In this document: piece after piece, positions 1 to 11,764 of the stretch
Layout: every line of letters begins with the position of its first letter
Position numbering within the stretch: the stretch's first letter is position 1
From: Legionella londiniensis
Lineage (GTDB): Bacteria; Pseudomonadota; Gammaproteobacteria; Legionellales; Legionellaceae
NCBI RefSeq assembly: GCF_001467825.1
Contig: NZ_LNYK01000010.1
Location: 48,635-112,634 of the forward strand
Length of the DNA stretch: 64,000 nt
Reading direction: 5' to 3'
Notes under the pieces: generated by a model
Told to the model about the DNA's origin: nothing
Databases searched by the model: none
What the model saw: only the letters and a program-made list of their open reading frames with translations
Program-made: the position numbers and the translations under genes

Positions 1-5
1 TAAAT

Positions 6-1262
6 TTACATATGACTGATAACGGCTTCACCAAAACCTGAGCAACTCACACAAGTTGCATCCTCCATTAAGCGCGCAAAATCATAAGTTACTGTCTTTG
101 CCTGAATGGCTCCTTCAACGCCTTGAATGATTAAGTCAGCTGCTTCCTTCCAGCCAAGATGACGAAGCATCATTTCTGCAGATAAAATAATCGAGCCTGG
201 ATTGACTTTATTTTGTCCGGCATATTTTGGTGCCGTTCCATGTGTTGCTTCGAATACGGCAACGCTATCACTCATATTAGCTCCGGGTGCAATTCCAATA
301 CCACCCACTTGAGCTGCCAGGGCATCCGAAATATAGTCACCGTTCAGATTCAGCGTTGCAACGACACTGTATTCTTCAGGCCGCAATAAAATTTGCTGCA
401 AAAAAGCATCGGCAATAACATCTTTAATGATAATGGATTGGCCATTTTTGGGGTTTTTAACTTCAAGCCAAGGCCCGCCCTCAAATTCAACAGCATCAAA
501 ATCATCCTTGGCAACCTGATATCCCCATTCTTTAAAGGCGCCTTCAGTAAACTTCATAATGTTACCTTTGTGGACGAGAGTTACCGAATCACGGTTGTTA
601 TCAATAGCATATTGGATTGCCGCCTTAACTAGCCTTGAAGTCCCTGCTTTAGATACAGGTTTAATGCCGATGCCGCAGTGCTCTGGAAAGCGGATTTTTT
701 TGACGCCCATCTCTTCCTGTAAAAACCGAATGACTTTATTGGCTTCCTTACTGTCGGCTTGCCATTCAATACCTGCATAGATATCTTCAGAATTTTCACG
801 GAAAATGACTATATCTGTATTCCAGGGTTCTTTTACTGGACTTGGCGTACCGGAAAAATAGCGCACAGGCCGCAGGCAGACATAAAGATCAAGTTCCTGG
901 CGAATGGTTACGTTTAAAGAACGAATCCCGCCGCCCACAGGGGTAGTAAGAGGGCCTTTTATGGATACGAGAAATTGCTTAATTGCCTGTAACGTCTCAT
1001 CTGGCAGCCACTTATCCTTGCCATAAACTTTAACTGCTTTCTCTCCAGCATAAATTTCCATCCAGGAGATTTTTCTTTTACCTTCATAGGCCTTTTTTAC
1101 TGCCGCATCGACAACCTGGATCATGACGGGACTTACATCAACACCTATCCCATCACCTTCAATATATGGAATAATTGGTTGCTCTGGAACATTGAGTGTT
1201 GAATTAGAGTTTAATGTGATTGCTTCGCCTTCACGGGGTACTTGTATCTTATCAAACATCAT
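6..1262 (-). CDS. icd: NADP-dependent isocitrate dehydrogenase
   Basis: Cytoplasmic TCA-cycle enzyme that oxidises and decarboxylates isocitrate to 2-oxoglutarate with NADP+. The 418-residue protein is colinear with the homodimeric E. coli enzyme (416 residues). The substrate loop [13 protein letters not shown] (residues 106-118) contains Ser115, equivalent to the E. coli Ser113 phosphorylated by Ace[11 protein letters not shown] carries the Lys-Tyr pair that selects NADP+ over NAD+. [12 protein letters not shown] and the C-terminal VTYDFARLM are also conserved. Translation probably starts at the first of two adjacent ATG codons, with AGAGG about 6 bases upstream. It follows mreD by 67 bases on the same strand, so it may be read from the mre operon or from its own promoter in that gap. 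Whether AceK is present cannot be judged from this window. Confidence 0.98.
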   Translation of the reverse strand: MMFDKIQVPREGEAITLNSNSTLNVPEQPIIPYIEGDGIGVDVSPVMIQVVDAAVKKAYEGKRKISWMEIYAGEKAVKVYGKDKWLPDETLQAIKQFLVSIKGPLTTPVGGGIRSLNVTIRQELDLYVCLRPVRYFSGTPSPVKEPWNTDIVIFRENSEDIYAGIEWQADSKEANKVIRFLQEEMGVKKIRFPEHCGIGIKPVSKAGTSRLVKAAIQYAIDNNRDSVTLVHKGNIMKFTEGAFKEWGYQVAKDDFDAVEFEGGPWLEVKNPKNGQSIIIKDVIADAFLQQILLRPEEYSVVATLNLNGDYISDALAAQVGGIGIAPGANMSDSVAVFEATHGTAPKYAGQNKVNPGSIILSAEMMLRHLGWKEAADLIIQGVEGAIQAKTVTYDFARLMEDATCVSCSGFGEAVISHM

Positions 1263-1329
1263 TAGAACCTCTTTGTCTGTTAAAGTGGGTCATCATAGCA
1301 TGCGAAACAGAATTTTTCATTCCGAACCC

Positions 1330-1812
1330 TTACGGATGAACAAATAGTTTCGGCAAAAGGATTTTATCAGCCAGGCTTTTAAACCAGGGCCACAACAACA
1401 TAGTCATTGCAGCGCGGCATAAACCGGGCCAAAACTCATAATGATACCCCTGGAAGGCATCCAGTATAATAAGCAAGAATTGATATACATAACAAAAAAA
1501 GCCTACAAGAATAATTTGCTGAGTCGGGGAAAAAAAGCTAAACCGGCGCGCTTTGCTTGCGGCAAGCCAGGTCGTCAAAAGCATTGAAAAGGCATGTTCG
1601 CCAAGCGTTGTCACGAGTAAAACATCAAGACACAATCCAATTAAAAATACTGCCGCGACGTTAAAATATTGGGGCATAAAAAATTGAAGATAAAGAACCA
1701 ATATAAACGCCCATGACGGCCTTAAATCCCCAAGAAATTCCGGCAAGGGAATAATAGCCAGAACAAAACTGAGGGAGAGCAGTAATAAAAAGCGCGGTTT
1801 TAAAAAAATCAT
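1330..1812 (-). CDS. mreD: Rod shape-determining protein MreD
   Basis: Small inner-membrane protein of the elongasome that works with MreB and MreC in lateral wall synthesis. The 160-residue product is almost entirely hydrophobic, with about five membrane segments, for example near residues 5-22 and 48-70. It keeps the MreD-like N-terminus with short charged turns (LGDLRPSW) and a basic C-terminal tail. Family length is about 160. Identity rests on hydropathy, size and its place 12 bases after mreC, because MreD sequences diverge strongly. It is cotranscribed with mreB and mreC. Confidence 0.93.
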   Translation of the reverse strand: MIFLKPRFLLLLSLSFVLAIIPLPEFLGDLRPSWAFILVLYLQFFMPQYFNVAAVFLIGLCLDVLLVTTLGEHAFSMLLTTWLAASKARRFSFFSPTQQIILVGFFCYVYQFLLIILDAFQGYHYEFWPGLCRAAMTMLLWPWFKSLADKILLPKLFVHP

Positions 1813-1824
1813 ACATAGTCCCGA

Positions 1825-3784
<1,960 letters not shown>

Positions 3785-3860
3785 TTAACTCAATTTTGGA
3801 TAAAAATCGACTGATCTTTAGCAAGAATTTCTAGAATAAAAAATGACTATATACTGAATA

Positions 3861-3952
3861 CAACATTCGTTTAATTTTATCCCATCGAGCCTCTTACCGC
3901 TTTTCTCCTGCAGAAGGAGAAAAAAGATAGGAGAAAGATTAAACGAACGTTG
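3861..3952. repeat. Nested inverted repeats between mreB and the comEA-like gene
   Basis: This is the core of the 293-base gene-free interval 3752-4044. A 15-base arm at 3861-3875 (CAACATTCGTTTAAT) pairs with 3938-3952 with a single mismatch. Between the arms lies a perfect 9-bp hairpin (TTTTCTCCT at 3901-3909, AGGAGAAAA at 3915-3923, 5-base loop). A further hairpin, GCATTAAC-TCA-GTTAATGC, sits at 4000-4018, about 27 bases past the comEA-like stop codon. None has a convincing U-tract, so a simple terminator does not explain them. They could be a palindromic repeat element, or structured RNA in the mreB leader or the comEA-like 3' end. Confidence 0.5.
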
Positions 3953-4044
3953 GACGAGAGGCATGCTGGACGCAGAATATCGAAATAATCCTGGCTAATG
4001 CATTAACTCAGTTAATGCTCCAAATTGAACCCTCTGAAATCGAA

Positions 4045-4353
4045 CTATTCTACCGCAAAGACCGCTTCGAGTTCAACCAGATGCGCTTTGACAAACTTTT
4101 CACCCAAACCATGGACGCGAGCCAACGTTTCAAGTGATTTGAAAGGGCCATGTTCATTGCGATACTGGACTATGGCTTCCGCACGCTTTTTTCCTATTCC
4201 TTTAAAGGAATGCGCGAGCGCTTTTGCATCTGCCTGATTAATGTTAATTTTAGCTGAGGAAACTTGAGACGAGCTGGCCGCAGGCTCCGTAGCGGCTGCA
4301 CATAAGACAGGAGTACACAATGCAATAAAAAGAGACAAGACGATTGCTTTCAT
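4045..4353 (-). CDS. ComEA-like helix-hairpin-helix protein, exported
   Basis: Small exported DNA-binding protein of the ComEA type, which binds double-stranded DNA in the periplasm and helps pull it in during natural transformation. The 102-residue product has a Sec signal peptide (MKAIVLSLFIALCTPVLCAA), a short Ala/Ser-rich linker, and two helix-hairpin-helix motifs (ININQADAKAL...FKGIGKKRAEAIVQYR and FKSLETLARVHGLGEKFV). AAGGA lies 9 bases before the ATG. It stands alone on the minus strand downstream of the M20 peptidase, separated by a hairpin at 4388-4413. Legionella ComEA proteins of this size support competence, so function is inferred from the family. Confidence 0.9.
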   Translation of the reverse strand: MKAIVLSLFIALCTPVLCAAATEPAASSSQVSSAKININQADAKALAHSFKGIGKKRAEAIVQYRNEHGPFKSLETLARVHGLGEKFVKAHLVELEAVFAVE

Positions 4354-4387
4354 GAAAATTTCCTTATTTTAGATTGGACTTAAATTC

Positions 4388-4413
4388 AAGTTCCTGTTTT
4401 CTTTCAGGAACTT
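4388..4413 (-). terminator. Hairpin between the M20 peptidase and comEA-like genes
   Basis: A perfect 9-bp stem (AAGTTCCTG at 4388-4396, CAGGAACTT at 4405-4413) with an 8-base loop lies 44 bases past the stop codon of the minus-strand M20 gene. Read on the minus strand it is followed by GAATTTAAG, a poor U-tract. It may act as a weak terminator or a transcript-stabilising hairpin. Confidence 0.45.
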
Positions 4414-4457
4414 AAAAAATTAAACCATGAAATGTCCTGAATGTCGAGTTTTTGTAT

Positions 4458-5879
4458 TCACTCAAGGTCTTTATGCAAAAATTGTTGGTGGAGAACATCG
4501 GATATACAGGCCGTGATTTTTTTTGCCATATCCAAGTGCAGAAATTCATTCGGGCCATGTGCATTGGAATGGGGGCCCAAAACGCCGGTAATCATAAACT
4601 GGGCTTTAGGAAACTGCTTGCCAAGCATTGCCATAAATGGGATAGTGCCGCCTTCCCCCATGTAAACAGGGGGTTTATTAAAGTATTTCATTGATGAGTC
4701 AAAAATGGCTTTTTGCAGCCACTTGGCCATTAAAGGCGCATGCCATCCTTCTGCGCTATCTGTGATATGAAAGGAAATTTTTGCCTGATAGGGCGGATCC
4801 CCGGTCAGCACTTTTTGCATTACCTGCGCTGCTTTTTCAGCATCAACCAAGGGCGGTAATCGCATGGACAGTTTGACGCTCGTGTATGGTCTTAAGACAT
4901 TACCGGCATCAGCGACAGGAGGAAGGCCATTGGCGCCGGTTACGGCCAAATAAGGTCTCCACGTGCGATTTAAAATCAATTGCTGACAATCTGAATCCAA
5001 AGGTTTAACTCCCTCGTGCAGCGGAAATGCAGTAAATACTGCGTCGCCCAAAACTTCAGCACATTTTGCAGCCTCATTCACGCGCTGCGGAGGAATCTCG
5101 CAATATAATTCATCGAGAATGATTTCCCCGGTTTCCTGATTTTCAAGACGGCTGATTAACTGCCTGATGACCCTGAAACTGTCGGCAACAATACCGCTTG
5201 CGCTGCCTGAATGAACCCCCTCTGAAATCAAGGCGGCAGACAATTCGCCTACAACATTACCCCGCAGCGAGGTAGTTATCCAAAGCTGTTCATAATTACC
5301 GGCTCCTGAGTCAAGGCAGATAACCAGTTTTGGCTCGCCGATTATATCTCTAAATTGCTTGATATAATGGGGCAGATCGCAGCTGCCGCTTTCTTCGCTG
5401 CCTTCAATGATGATCACGCATCGGTCATGAGAAAGATGGTGTGTTTTTAAAGCGCGAATAGCTGTCAACGCCGAGTAGACAGCATATCCATCATCGGCGC
5501 TGCCCCTTCCATATAAGCGTCCCTCTTTGAGAACGGGACTCCAGGGGCCTAAACCATCGTGCCAGCCTTCCATTTCAGGTTGCTTGTCCATGTGGCCGTA
5601 TAATAAAACTGTGTCATTCGATTGTCCGGGAATATCTATTAAAATAAGCGGCGTTCTGCCCTCAAGGCGCAGGACATCGAGCTTCATCCCCTCAACTGAA
5701 TTTGCCCTGCACCAGGCAGCAAGATGCTCTGCTGCCTTATTCATATGTCCATGCTGATGCCAGTCTATGTCAAAATGCGGTGACTTATTGGGTATTTTTA
5801 TAAATTCGCAAAGGTTTGGGATAATATTTTCCTCCCATTCCTTGTTTATGAATTCATACATAGCGCTTTGATTTGGCAT
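4458..5879 (-). CDS. M20-family zinc metallopeptidase (dipeptidase-like)
   Basis: Cytosolic di-zinc exopeptidase of the M20 (carboxypeptidase G2/carnosinase-like) family, probably cleaving dipeptides or removing C-terminal residues. The family metal ligands are visible: YGHMDKQPE (His and catalytic Asp), GRGSADDGYA (bridging Asp), EGSEESGS (general-base Glu and ligand Glu), CLDSGAG (Asp) and SNAHGPNE (His). The central lid domain is present. The chosen ATG at 5879 has GAGGA 8 bases upstream and overlaps murG by 26 bases, giving 473 residues. The frame extends to 5984 without a better start, and an ATG at 5861 is an alternative. It is last in the ppsA-antiporter-nadC-murG run. The exact substrate cannot be told. 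Confidence 0.93.
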   Translation of the reverse strand: MPNQSAMYEFINKEWEENIIPNLCEFIKIPNKSPHFDIDWHQHGHMNKAAEHLAAWCRANSVEGMKLDVLRLEGRTPLILIDIPGQSNDTVLLYGHMDKQPEMEGWHDGLGPWSPVLKEGRLYGRGSADDGYAVYSALTAIRALKTHHLSHDRCVIIIEGSEESGSCDLPHYIKQFRDIIGEPKLVICLDSGAGNYEQLWITTSLRGNVVGELSAALISEGVHSGSASGIVADSFRVIRQLISRLENQETGEIILDELYCEIPPQRVNEAAKCAEVLGDAVFTAFPLHEGVKPLDSDCQQLILNRTWRPYLAVTGANGLPPVADAGNVLRPYTSVKLSMRLPPLVDAEKAAQVMQKVLTGDPPYQAKISFHITDSAEGWHAPLMAKWLQKAIFDSSMKYFNKPPVYMGEGGTIPFMAMLGKQFPKAQFMITGVLGPHSNAHGPNEFLHLDMAKKITACISDVLHQQFLHKDLE

Positions 5880-6945
5880 GCACAGTTTCCTCAAGGATTC
5901 CGATAATTTGGTTTGACGCAGAATCAATCTGGAGACTTTTAATTTTAGCAGTAATTGCTTCCCTGTTTTGATAAACCTCGTCAATAGCTTGCAAAAGTGT
6001 ATCTGCTGCTAATTCTGTTTCATTAATAACCCGACTGATCCCCTGTTGTTGAAAGTAACAGGCATTTTGCACCTGATCGCCCCGGCTGACGCTGGAAGAA
6101 AGCGGAACCAGAACGTGAGGTTTCTGTAATGCCAGTATTTCATAAAGCGCGTTGGCGCCAGCGCGAGAAATCACCACATCACTGGCCGCAAAAAAATCAG
6201 CCAGTTCTTCCGCGGCATATTCAAGCTGATAATAACCTGTTTTTTCATAATAATCAGGATCAACTTTCCCGCGGCCGCAGAGATGGATCACCTGAAAGCG
6301 CTCGCAAAGGGTGTCTATTGCCTCGCGAACACAGAGATTTAATAATTTTGCTCCCTGACTTCCCCCAATGACCAGGAGACAGGGCTTTTGATTGTTAAAA
6401 TGGCAGCGGCTAAGCCCGTTTTCTTTTTTGCCTGAGAATAGAGCTTGTCGTAACGGTGTACCCGTGATTTCAACTTTCTGCATATTCTTAAAATGTTTCT
6501 TTGCAGCGGCAAAGGTCAGACAAATTTTATCAACAAAAGGAAAGCTCAACCGATTTGCAAGTCCCGGGGTTATGTCTGATTCATGTGCAATTATAGGAAT
6601 ACGGTTTAACCAGGCGCCAACAACGACGGGGAAAGCAACAAACCCGCCTTTAGAAAATACAACATCGGGCTTTAATCGTTGCAGCAACCGCCAGGACTGG
6701 ATGATGCCAAGAAAAATTTTTAAGGGATCTTGAAAGTTTTGCCAGCTGAAATAGCGACGAAGCTTACCTGAACTCACAGCATGGTATGGTATATGAATTG
6801 CGGAAATCATCTCTTTTTCAATGCCGTCTTTTGATCCAACATATTCAACCTGCCAACCGCGCTGCTGTAGTGTTTCAATCAAGGCAATATTAGGATTTAC
6901 ATGCCCTGCGGTACCGCCGCCTGTTAAAACAATTTTTTTATTCAT
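5854..6945 (-). CDS. murG: Undecaprenyl-PP-MurNAc-pentapeptide GlcNAc transferase
   Basis: Membrane-associated GT28 glycosyltransferase that adds GlcNAc to lipid I to make lipid II on the cytoplasmic face. The 363-residue protein has the N-terminal glycine-rich loop GGTAGHVNP, the acceptor-binding HESDITPGLANR with upstream SKGGFVAFP, and the donor-site motifs GGSQGA and SRAGANALYE. Length matches the family (about 355). The ATG lies one base after the nadC stop (TGACATG), so translation is probably coupled. Usually murG sits in the dcw cluster between ftsW and murC. Here it is placed after nadC, so this part of the dcw cluster is dispersed. Confidence 0.97.
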   Translation of the reverse strand: MNKKIVLTGGGTAGHVNPNIALIETLQQRGWQVEYVGSKDGIEKEMISAIHIPYHAVSSGKLRRYFSWQNFQDPLKIFLGIIQSWRLLQRLKPDVVFSKGGFVAFPVVVGAWLNRIPIIAHESDITPGLANRLSFPFVDKICLTFAAAKKHFKNMQKVEITGTPLRQALFSGKKENGLSRCHFNNQKPCLLVIGGSQGAKLLNLCVREAIDTLCERFQVIHLCGRGKVDPDYYEKTGYYQLEYAAEELADFFAASDVVISRAGANALYEILALQKPHVLVPLSSSVSRGDQVQNACYFQQQGISRVINETELAADTLLQAIDEVYQNREAITAKIKSLQIDSASNQIIGILEETVHAKSKRYV

Positions 6946-6946
6946 G

Positions 6947-7780
6947 TCATTCTACCAGCAAGCTTAGGTCGATGGCTTTTATGGATTTAGTGATGCTGCC
7001 AACAGAGATATAATCCACTCCAGTTTCTGCAAATTGGGATACAGTTTCCAGATGAATACCGCCTGATGCCTCAAGCTCGCAGTTCTTTGGCTGATTCATT
7101 GCGACTGCCTTTTTTATCATATCAAGGCTGAAATTATCCAGTAAGATGCGATGCGGCCTGGCGGATAAGGCCTCTTCAAATTCTTCCAGTGTTTCAACTT
7201 CAACTTCAATCAAAAGATCACTTCGTATTTCTTTTGCTTTTGCCACAGCACGCTTGATAGAACCGCACGCCTTGATATGATTTTCCTTAATTAGAAAAGC
7301 ATCGTACAAACCAAAGCGGTGGTTAAGCCCGCCTGCGCAGGCTACTGCATATTTTTGTGCCATTCGCAAACCAGGCAATGTTTTTCGTGTGTCCAGCAAG
7401 CGTGTTTTATACCCTTTTAAACATTCAAGAAAACGATAAGTCTGAGTGGCAGTCGCAGAAAGCATTTGCATAAAATTCAGTGCGGTACGCTCTGCTGTCA
7501 ACAGACTTCGAGCATTACCGCGCAAGAGGCAAAGTGTTGTAGGTTCAGACAGAAAGCACCCCTCCCGAACCTGCCAGGAGAGTTCAATTTCAGGATCAAT
7601 TTCCGCAAAGACCGCCTCAACCCAGGGTATGCCGCATATAAGCATTGCTTCGCGGGAAATGATTTTAGCGGTAACGGTCAGTTCCCTGGGCAATAACAAG
7701 GCAGTTACATCACCGGTTCCAATGTCTTCAGCCAAAGCCTCGCGAATTTCAGCGATTATATGTTTTTTTTCAGGAAGCAT
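6947..7780 (-). CDS. nadC: Nicotinate-nucleotide pyrophosphorylase (quinolinate PRTase)
   Basis: Converts quinolinate and PRPP to nicotinate mononucleotide, the third step of de novo NAD synthesis after NadB and NadA, which are encoded at 13.1-16.1 kb. Conserved segments are EDIGTGDVT near the N-terminus, LDTRKTLPGLRMAQKYAV with the phosphate/quinolinate-binding Arg and Lys, GGLNHRFGLYDAFLIKENH, EVEVETLEEF and the C-terminal ELEASGGI. The start at 7780 has AGAGGA 6 bases upstream and gives 277 residues. An ATG 8 codons earlier has no better signal and adds a basic stretch lying inside the antiporter gene. The gene overlaps the antiporter end by 11 bases and murG follows directly. Confidence 0.97.
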   Translation of the reverse strand: MLPEKKHIIAEIREALAEDIGTGDVTALLLPRELTVTAKIISREAMLICGIPWVEAVFAEIDPEIELSWQVREGCFLSEPTTLCLLRGNARSLLTAERTALNFMQMLSATATQTYRFLECLKGYKTRLLDTRKTLPGLRMAQKYAVACAGGLNHRFGLYDAFLIKENHIKACGSIKRAVAKAKEIRSDLLIEVEVETLEEFEEALSARPHRILLDNFSLDMIKKAVAMNQPKNCELEASGGIHLETVSQFAETGVDYISVGSITKSIKAIDLSLLVE

Positions 7781-9221
7781 CGCGTTTCCTCTTCTTTTTG
7801 CCATAGCGTGACTTAAGCCAGGGAGGAGCCAATAATGTTGTCACCATCACCATCAAAATAATCGCAGAAAAAAGCTGATCAGAAATAACGCCTATCGACC
7901 TCCCAATCGATGCAAAGACCAATCCCACCTCTCCCCTTGGAACCATGCCCATTCCAATTAAAAAACGGTCATCACGAGAGTTTGCCCCTATCCCGCTTAA
8001 TAATTTTCCAATAATGGCTGCAGCAATCAATCCACTGGCCATTAACAACACATGCCAATCGAAAAATAATTCTATTTTCACCTGGATGCCAATGAGCATA
8101 AAAAAGAGAGGAGCCAAAACGAACTCCAGGGGCGCTACCAGATCTTTAATACTTAAGGCATTTTTATGATCTTTTTCCCGCTCAAAGAATCCATCATGAA
8201 TGATAATGCCTGCGGCAAATGCACCAATAATAGTTGCAAGCTGCACTAATGTTGCAAGCCAGGCAAGAAGCATGACAAAAACAAAAGAAATAAATAATTT
8301 CACTTCCCAAATTTCAAGGAATTGAAAATATTGCACCGCCCGTTGCAAAACCCATGGCCCGATGAGCAATGAAAAAGAAAAAAAGAGTATGGCAGAAATG
8401 ATAATTTGTGCTACCTGCATCAAATCAACGACATCGCTTATCACAATACTGCTGACTATGGCCAATATGACCAGCCCCAGAATATCATCGAGCATTGCCG
8501 CACCAAGAATGGTCCTCGCCTCACGAGTCCGCAGTTTTTTTAATTCTTTAAGAACGCGCGCCGTGATGCCTACGCTGGTAGCAGAAAGCGTGGCAGCAAC
8601 AAACAAATCTGCTTTAAAGGTAGAGTTAGGAGCAAGGATATACATCGTCAGCAGCCCAAGAATAATTGGGGCAACCACACCTATAATAGCAACCTGCATG
8701 GACTCCCGACCGGTATGTTTCAGCTCCTCGACAGAAGTTTCAAGTCCCACCATAAATAATAAAAAGATAACGCCATAACGGGACAAAATATCAACAATAT
8801 ATGCAGTTTTAATCAAATCAATTGCGTTGGAACCGCTTAAGGCAGTTGCCACTTCCGCCGCGTAATGGCTGTTAGCGATGCTGATTTTGATGGCTTCAGG
8901 AAGCGCCACCCCATGCAGCATATCCGGCATAATATTAAAAATTGCTGATCCTTCCCGCAAAATAACAGCAAGATTCATCCCAAAAAAATAACAAAGATTG
9001 CCGACTAACGCGCCCATCACCAATTCGCCAAGAACGCCTGGCTGGTTAAGCCGCTGAGCAAAATAACGGCCCATGATTCCAAAAAGAAAAATTAAGGTAA
9101 CCCATAGAATAACAGGCGCGACCGGATCAAGATGGGTACCGCTCATTCCTGCATACACAACGGCAGGAAACAAAATGGCTGTTAGAAACCAATATCGCTT
9201 GTATTTAGATTGCATGTTCAT
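7770..9221 (-). CDS. CPA2-family cation:proton antiporter
   Basis: Inner-membrane Na+/H+ or K+/H+ exchanger of the KefB/NapA type, used for pH or ion homeostasis. The 483-residue protein has about 13 hydrophobic segments and no C-terminal TrkA-N/RCK domain, so it is shorter than KefB/KefC. Family features are GVLGELVMGALVGN in the first core helices, FLLFMVGLETS, SATSVGITARVLKEL, the double-Asp helix LGAAMLDDILGLV, and GMGMVPRGEVGLVFA near the end. The first hydrophobic stretch (FLTAILFPAVVYA) may be a signal-like helix. It sits 17 bases after ppsA and overlaps nadC. No clear Shine-Dalgarno precedes the ATG. Ion specificity is not readable from sequence. Confidence 0.93.
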   Translation of the reverse strand: MNMQSKYKRYWFLTAILFPAVVYAGMSGTHLDPVAPVILWVTLIFLFGIMGRYFAQRLNQPGVLGELVMGALVGNLCYFFGMNLAVILREGSAIFNIMPDMLHGVALPEAIKISIANSHYAAEVATALSGSNAIDLIKTAYIVDILSRYGVIFLLFMVGLETSVEELKHTGRESMQVAIIGVVAPIILGLLTMYILAPNSTFKADLFVAATLSATSVGITARVLKELKKLRTREARTILGAAMLDDILGLVILAIVSSIVISDVVDLMQVAQIIISAILFFSFSLLIGPWVLQRAVQYFQFLEIWEVKLFISFVFVMLLAWLATLVQLATIIGAFAAGIIIHDGFFEREKDHKNALSIKDLVAPLEFVLAPLFFMLIGIQVKIELFFDWHVLLMASGLIAAAIIGKLLSGIGANSRDDRFLIGMGMVPRGEVGLVFASIGRSIGVISDQLFSAIILMVMVTTLLAPPWLKSRYGKKKRKRDAS

Positions 9222-9238
9222 GTCGCATTCGTGAATTG

Positions 9239-11623
9239 TTATCCTGCCTTATGCTCTGCAAGAAACAAGCAGGTTTCCAGAACAGAATCAGGATTCAGTG
9301 AGATGCTTTCAATCCCCTCCTGCATTAGCCATTCAGCAAAATCCTGGTGGTCAGATGGCCCCTGCCCGCAAATGCCAATATATTTCCCTTCTTTTTTACA
9401 GGCGGAAATAGCCATATGCAAGAGCATCTTGACCGCGTCGTCCCGCTCATCAAACTGGGAAGCAATTAATCCTGAATCCCTGTCAAGTCCAAGTGTCAAC
9501 TGGGTCAAATCATTTGATCCAATAGAAAAGCCATCAAAATATTTTAAAAACTCATGAGCCAGTAAAGCGTTTGCGGGAAGCTCGCACATCATAATGATAC
9601 GCAATCCCTCTTTTGTGCGCTCCAAACCATGTTCTTTCAAGATTGCAATCACCTGTTGCGCTTCCATAACGGTACGCACAAAAGGAATCATGATTTCCAC
9701 ATTCTTAAACCCCATGCGTTCGCGAGCTCTTTTTACCGCCTCACACTCCAGCGCAAAACAGTCTGCGAAATCGGAAGATACGTATCTTGAGGCGCCGCGA
9801 AACCCAAGCATTGGATTTTCTTCACGAGGCTCGTAGAGATATCCGCCAATCAAATTGGCATATTCGTTTGATTTAAAATCCGAAAGCCGGACAATAACGG
9901 GTTTAGGATAAAAAGCTGCAGCAATGGTTGCAATGCCCTCTTTTAAGCGCTCAATATAAAATTCCACAGGGGAAGGATATGCCGCGGTCTTATCAGCAAT
10001 CGTTTGTTTCAATTCTTTATCGCTTAGGAAATCATATTGAAGTAAAGCTTTTGGATGAATGCCAATTGTATTGGAAATTAAAAATTCAAGCCTTGCTAAC
10101 CCAACTCCTGAATTTGGAATCGCCTGAAACGCAAACGCACGTTCAGGATTTCCGACATTCAGCATCACTTTAAGGGGCAATTCAGGCATGGTGTCTACAT
10201 CTAATTTCGTATGCTCAAAAGCCAGCAATCCCTGATAAACATAACCATTATCTCCCTCGGCACAAGACACGGTTACTTCCTCGCCATCCCTGATTGAATG
10301 AGTTGCATCCCCGCACCCTACTACAGCTGGAATACCAAGCTCCCGCGCAATAATAGCAGCATGGCAAGTGCGCCCGCCGCGATTTGTTACGATGGCGGCA
10401 GCACGTTTCATTACGGGTTCCCAGTCAGGATCCGTCATATCTGAAACCAGAATATCACCCGGCTCAATCCGATGCATTTCACTGATGTCTTTGATCACTC
10501 GAGCCCGCCCTTGCCCTATTCTCTGACCAATGCTTCGCCCTTCTGCCAATATCACTCCTGTTTCCTTTAAACGATATCGTTCTAAAACCTGCTTGCTGGC
10601 GCGGCTTTTCACGGTTTCGGGCCTGGCCTGCAGAATGTAAAAATTGCCATTCACTCCATCTTTAGCCCATTCTATATCCATTGGCCTGCCGTAATGATCT
10701 TCAATAATCAGCGCCTGGCGAGCCAGTAATTCAATTTCCTCTGACGACAGGGAAAACTGCCGCTGGGCTTTCTCTTCAACTGCAATGGTTTTTACCGTCC
10801 TTTCCGCGCCTTCCTGGTCATAGACCATTTTTAAGGCTTTAGTGCCTAAATTGCGGCGCACAATGGCTGATTTTCCTGCGCGCAGCCCTGGCTTGTATAC
10901 GTAAAATTCATCGGGATTAACAGCACCCTGAACCACCATTTCCCCAAGGCCGTAAGAAGAAGTAATGAAAACCACGTCCTCAAATCCCGACTCGGTATCC
11001 ATGGTGAACATGACGCCGCTTACCGCAAGATCACTGCGCACCATTTGTTGAATGCCGACTGAGAGCGATACTTCCTGATGGGCAAACCCATGATGGACGC
11101 GATAGGCAATTGCCCTATCATTATATAATGATGCAAAAACAGTTTTGATAGCCTGCAATACCGCATCAATCCCGCAAATGTTAAGCAGAGTCTCCTGTTG
11201 CCCTGCAAAAGACGCGTCAGGCAAATCTTCGGCAGTCGCAGAAGAGCGAACCGCAACACTGAAATTTTCATGCCCAATAGAGTTTGCAAGATTTAAATAG
11301 GCAGTGCGAATTTCATCCTCAAAAGCGCCAGTAAAGGAAGATTTAAGGATCATCTCGCGGATTTGCTTCCCAACTGAAGCGAGTTGCCGGACATCATCGA
11401 CATCCAAGTTTTCCAATAATGCCGAAATTTTTCTGTTTAACCCATTATGGGAAAGAAATTCCTGAAACGCTTCAGCGGTTGTGGCAAAACCACCGGGAAC
11501 TGCAACGCCAGCTGAGGACAAATGACTTATCATCTCACCTAAAGAGGCATTCTTTCCGCCAACCTGGGGCAGATGATTGATGTTCAAGTCTTTAAATTCC
11601 ATTGTGTATGCAGTAACCGCCAT
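9239..11623 (-). CDS. ppsA: Phosphoenolpyruvate synthase
   Basis: Gluconeogenic enzyme making phosphoenolpyruvate from pyruvate and ATP, consistent with growth on amino acids. The 794-residue protein is full length (E. coli 792) with three domains: the N-terminal ATP-grasp domain ([29 protein letters not shown]), the central phosphohistidine domain ([18 protein letters not shown], with the catalytic His after GRTC), and the C-terminal PEP-binding barrel ([38 protein letters not shown]). It is first of a tight minus-strand run with the antiporter, nadC, murG and an M20 peptidase. It diverges from purB across 140 bases that should hold both promoters. Confidence 0.98.
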   Translation of the reverse strand: MAVTAYTMEFKDLNINHLPQVGGKNASLGEMISHLSSAGVAVPGGFATTAEAFQEFLSHNGLNRKISALLENLDVDDVRQLASVGKQIREMILKSSFTGAFEDEIRTAYLNLANSIGHENFSVAVRSSATAEDLPDASFAGQQETLLNICGIDAVLQAIKTVFASLYNDRAIAYRVHHGFAHQEVSLSVGIQQMVRSDLAVSGVMFTMDTESGFEDVVFITSSYGLGEMVVQGAVNPDEFYVYKPGLRAGKSAIVRRNLGTKALKMVYDQEGAERTVKTIAVEEKAQRQFSLSSEEIELLARQALIIEDHYGRPMDIEWAKDGVNGNFYILQARPETVKSRASKQVLERYRLKETGVILAEGRSIGQRIGQGRARVIKDISEMHRIEPGDILVSDMTDPDWEPVMKRAAAIVTNRGGRTCHAAIIARELGIPAVVGCGDATHSIRDGEEVTVSCAEGDNGYVYQGLLAFEHTKLDVDTMPELPLKVMLNVGNPERAFAFQAIPNSGVGLARLEFLISNTIGIHPKALLQYDFLSDKELKQTIADKTAAYPSPVEFYIERLKEGIATIAAAFYPKPVIVRLSDFKSNEYANLIGGYLYEPREENPMLGFRGASRYVSSDFADCFALECEAVKRARERMGFKNVEIMIPFVRTVMEAQQVIAILKEHGLERTKEGLRIIMMCELPANALLAHEFLKYFDGFSIGSNDLTQLTLGLDRDSGLIASQFDERDDAVKMLLHMAISACKKEGKYIGICGQGPSDHQDFAEWLMQEGIESISLNPDSVLETCLFLAEHKAG

Positions 11624-11764
11624 ATCTTATCCCAGTTTTAATAAAATGAAGGTCATTCTACTTAAATTACCCTATTTTGTGAATTGCATGTGTGCTGTTT
11701 TAATATTCACATCTTAGTCCGCATCTAATATCATATGGGCATTTCTGATTGCCAAGAATTGCTA

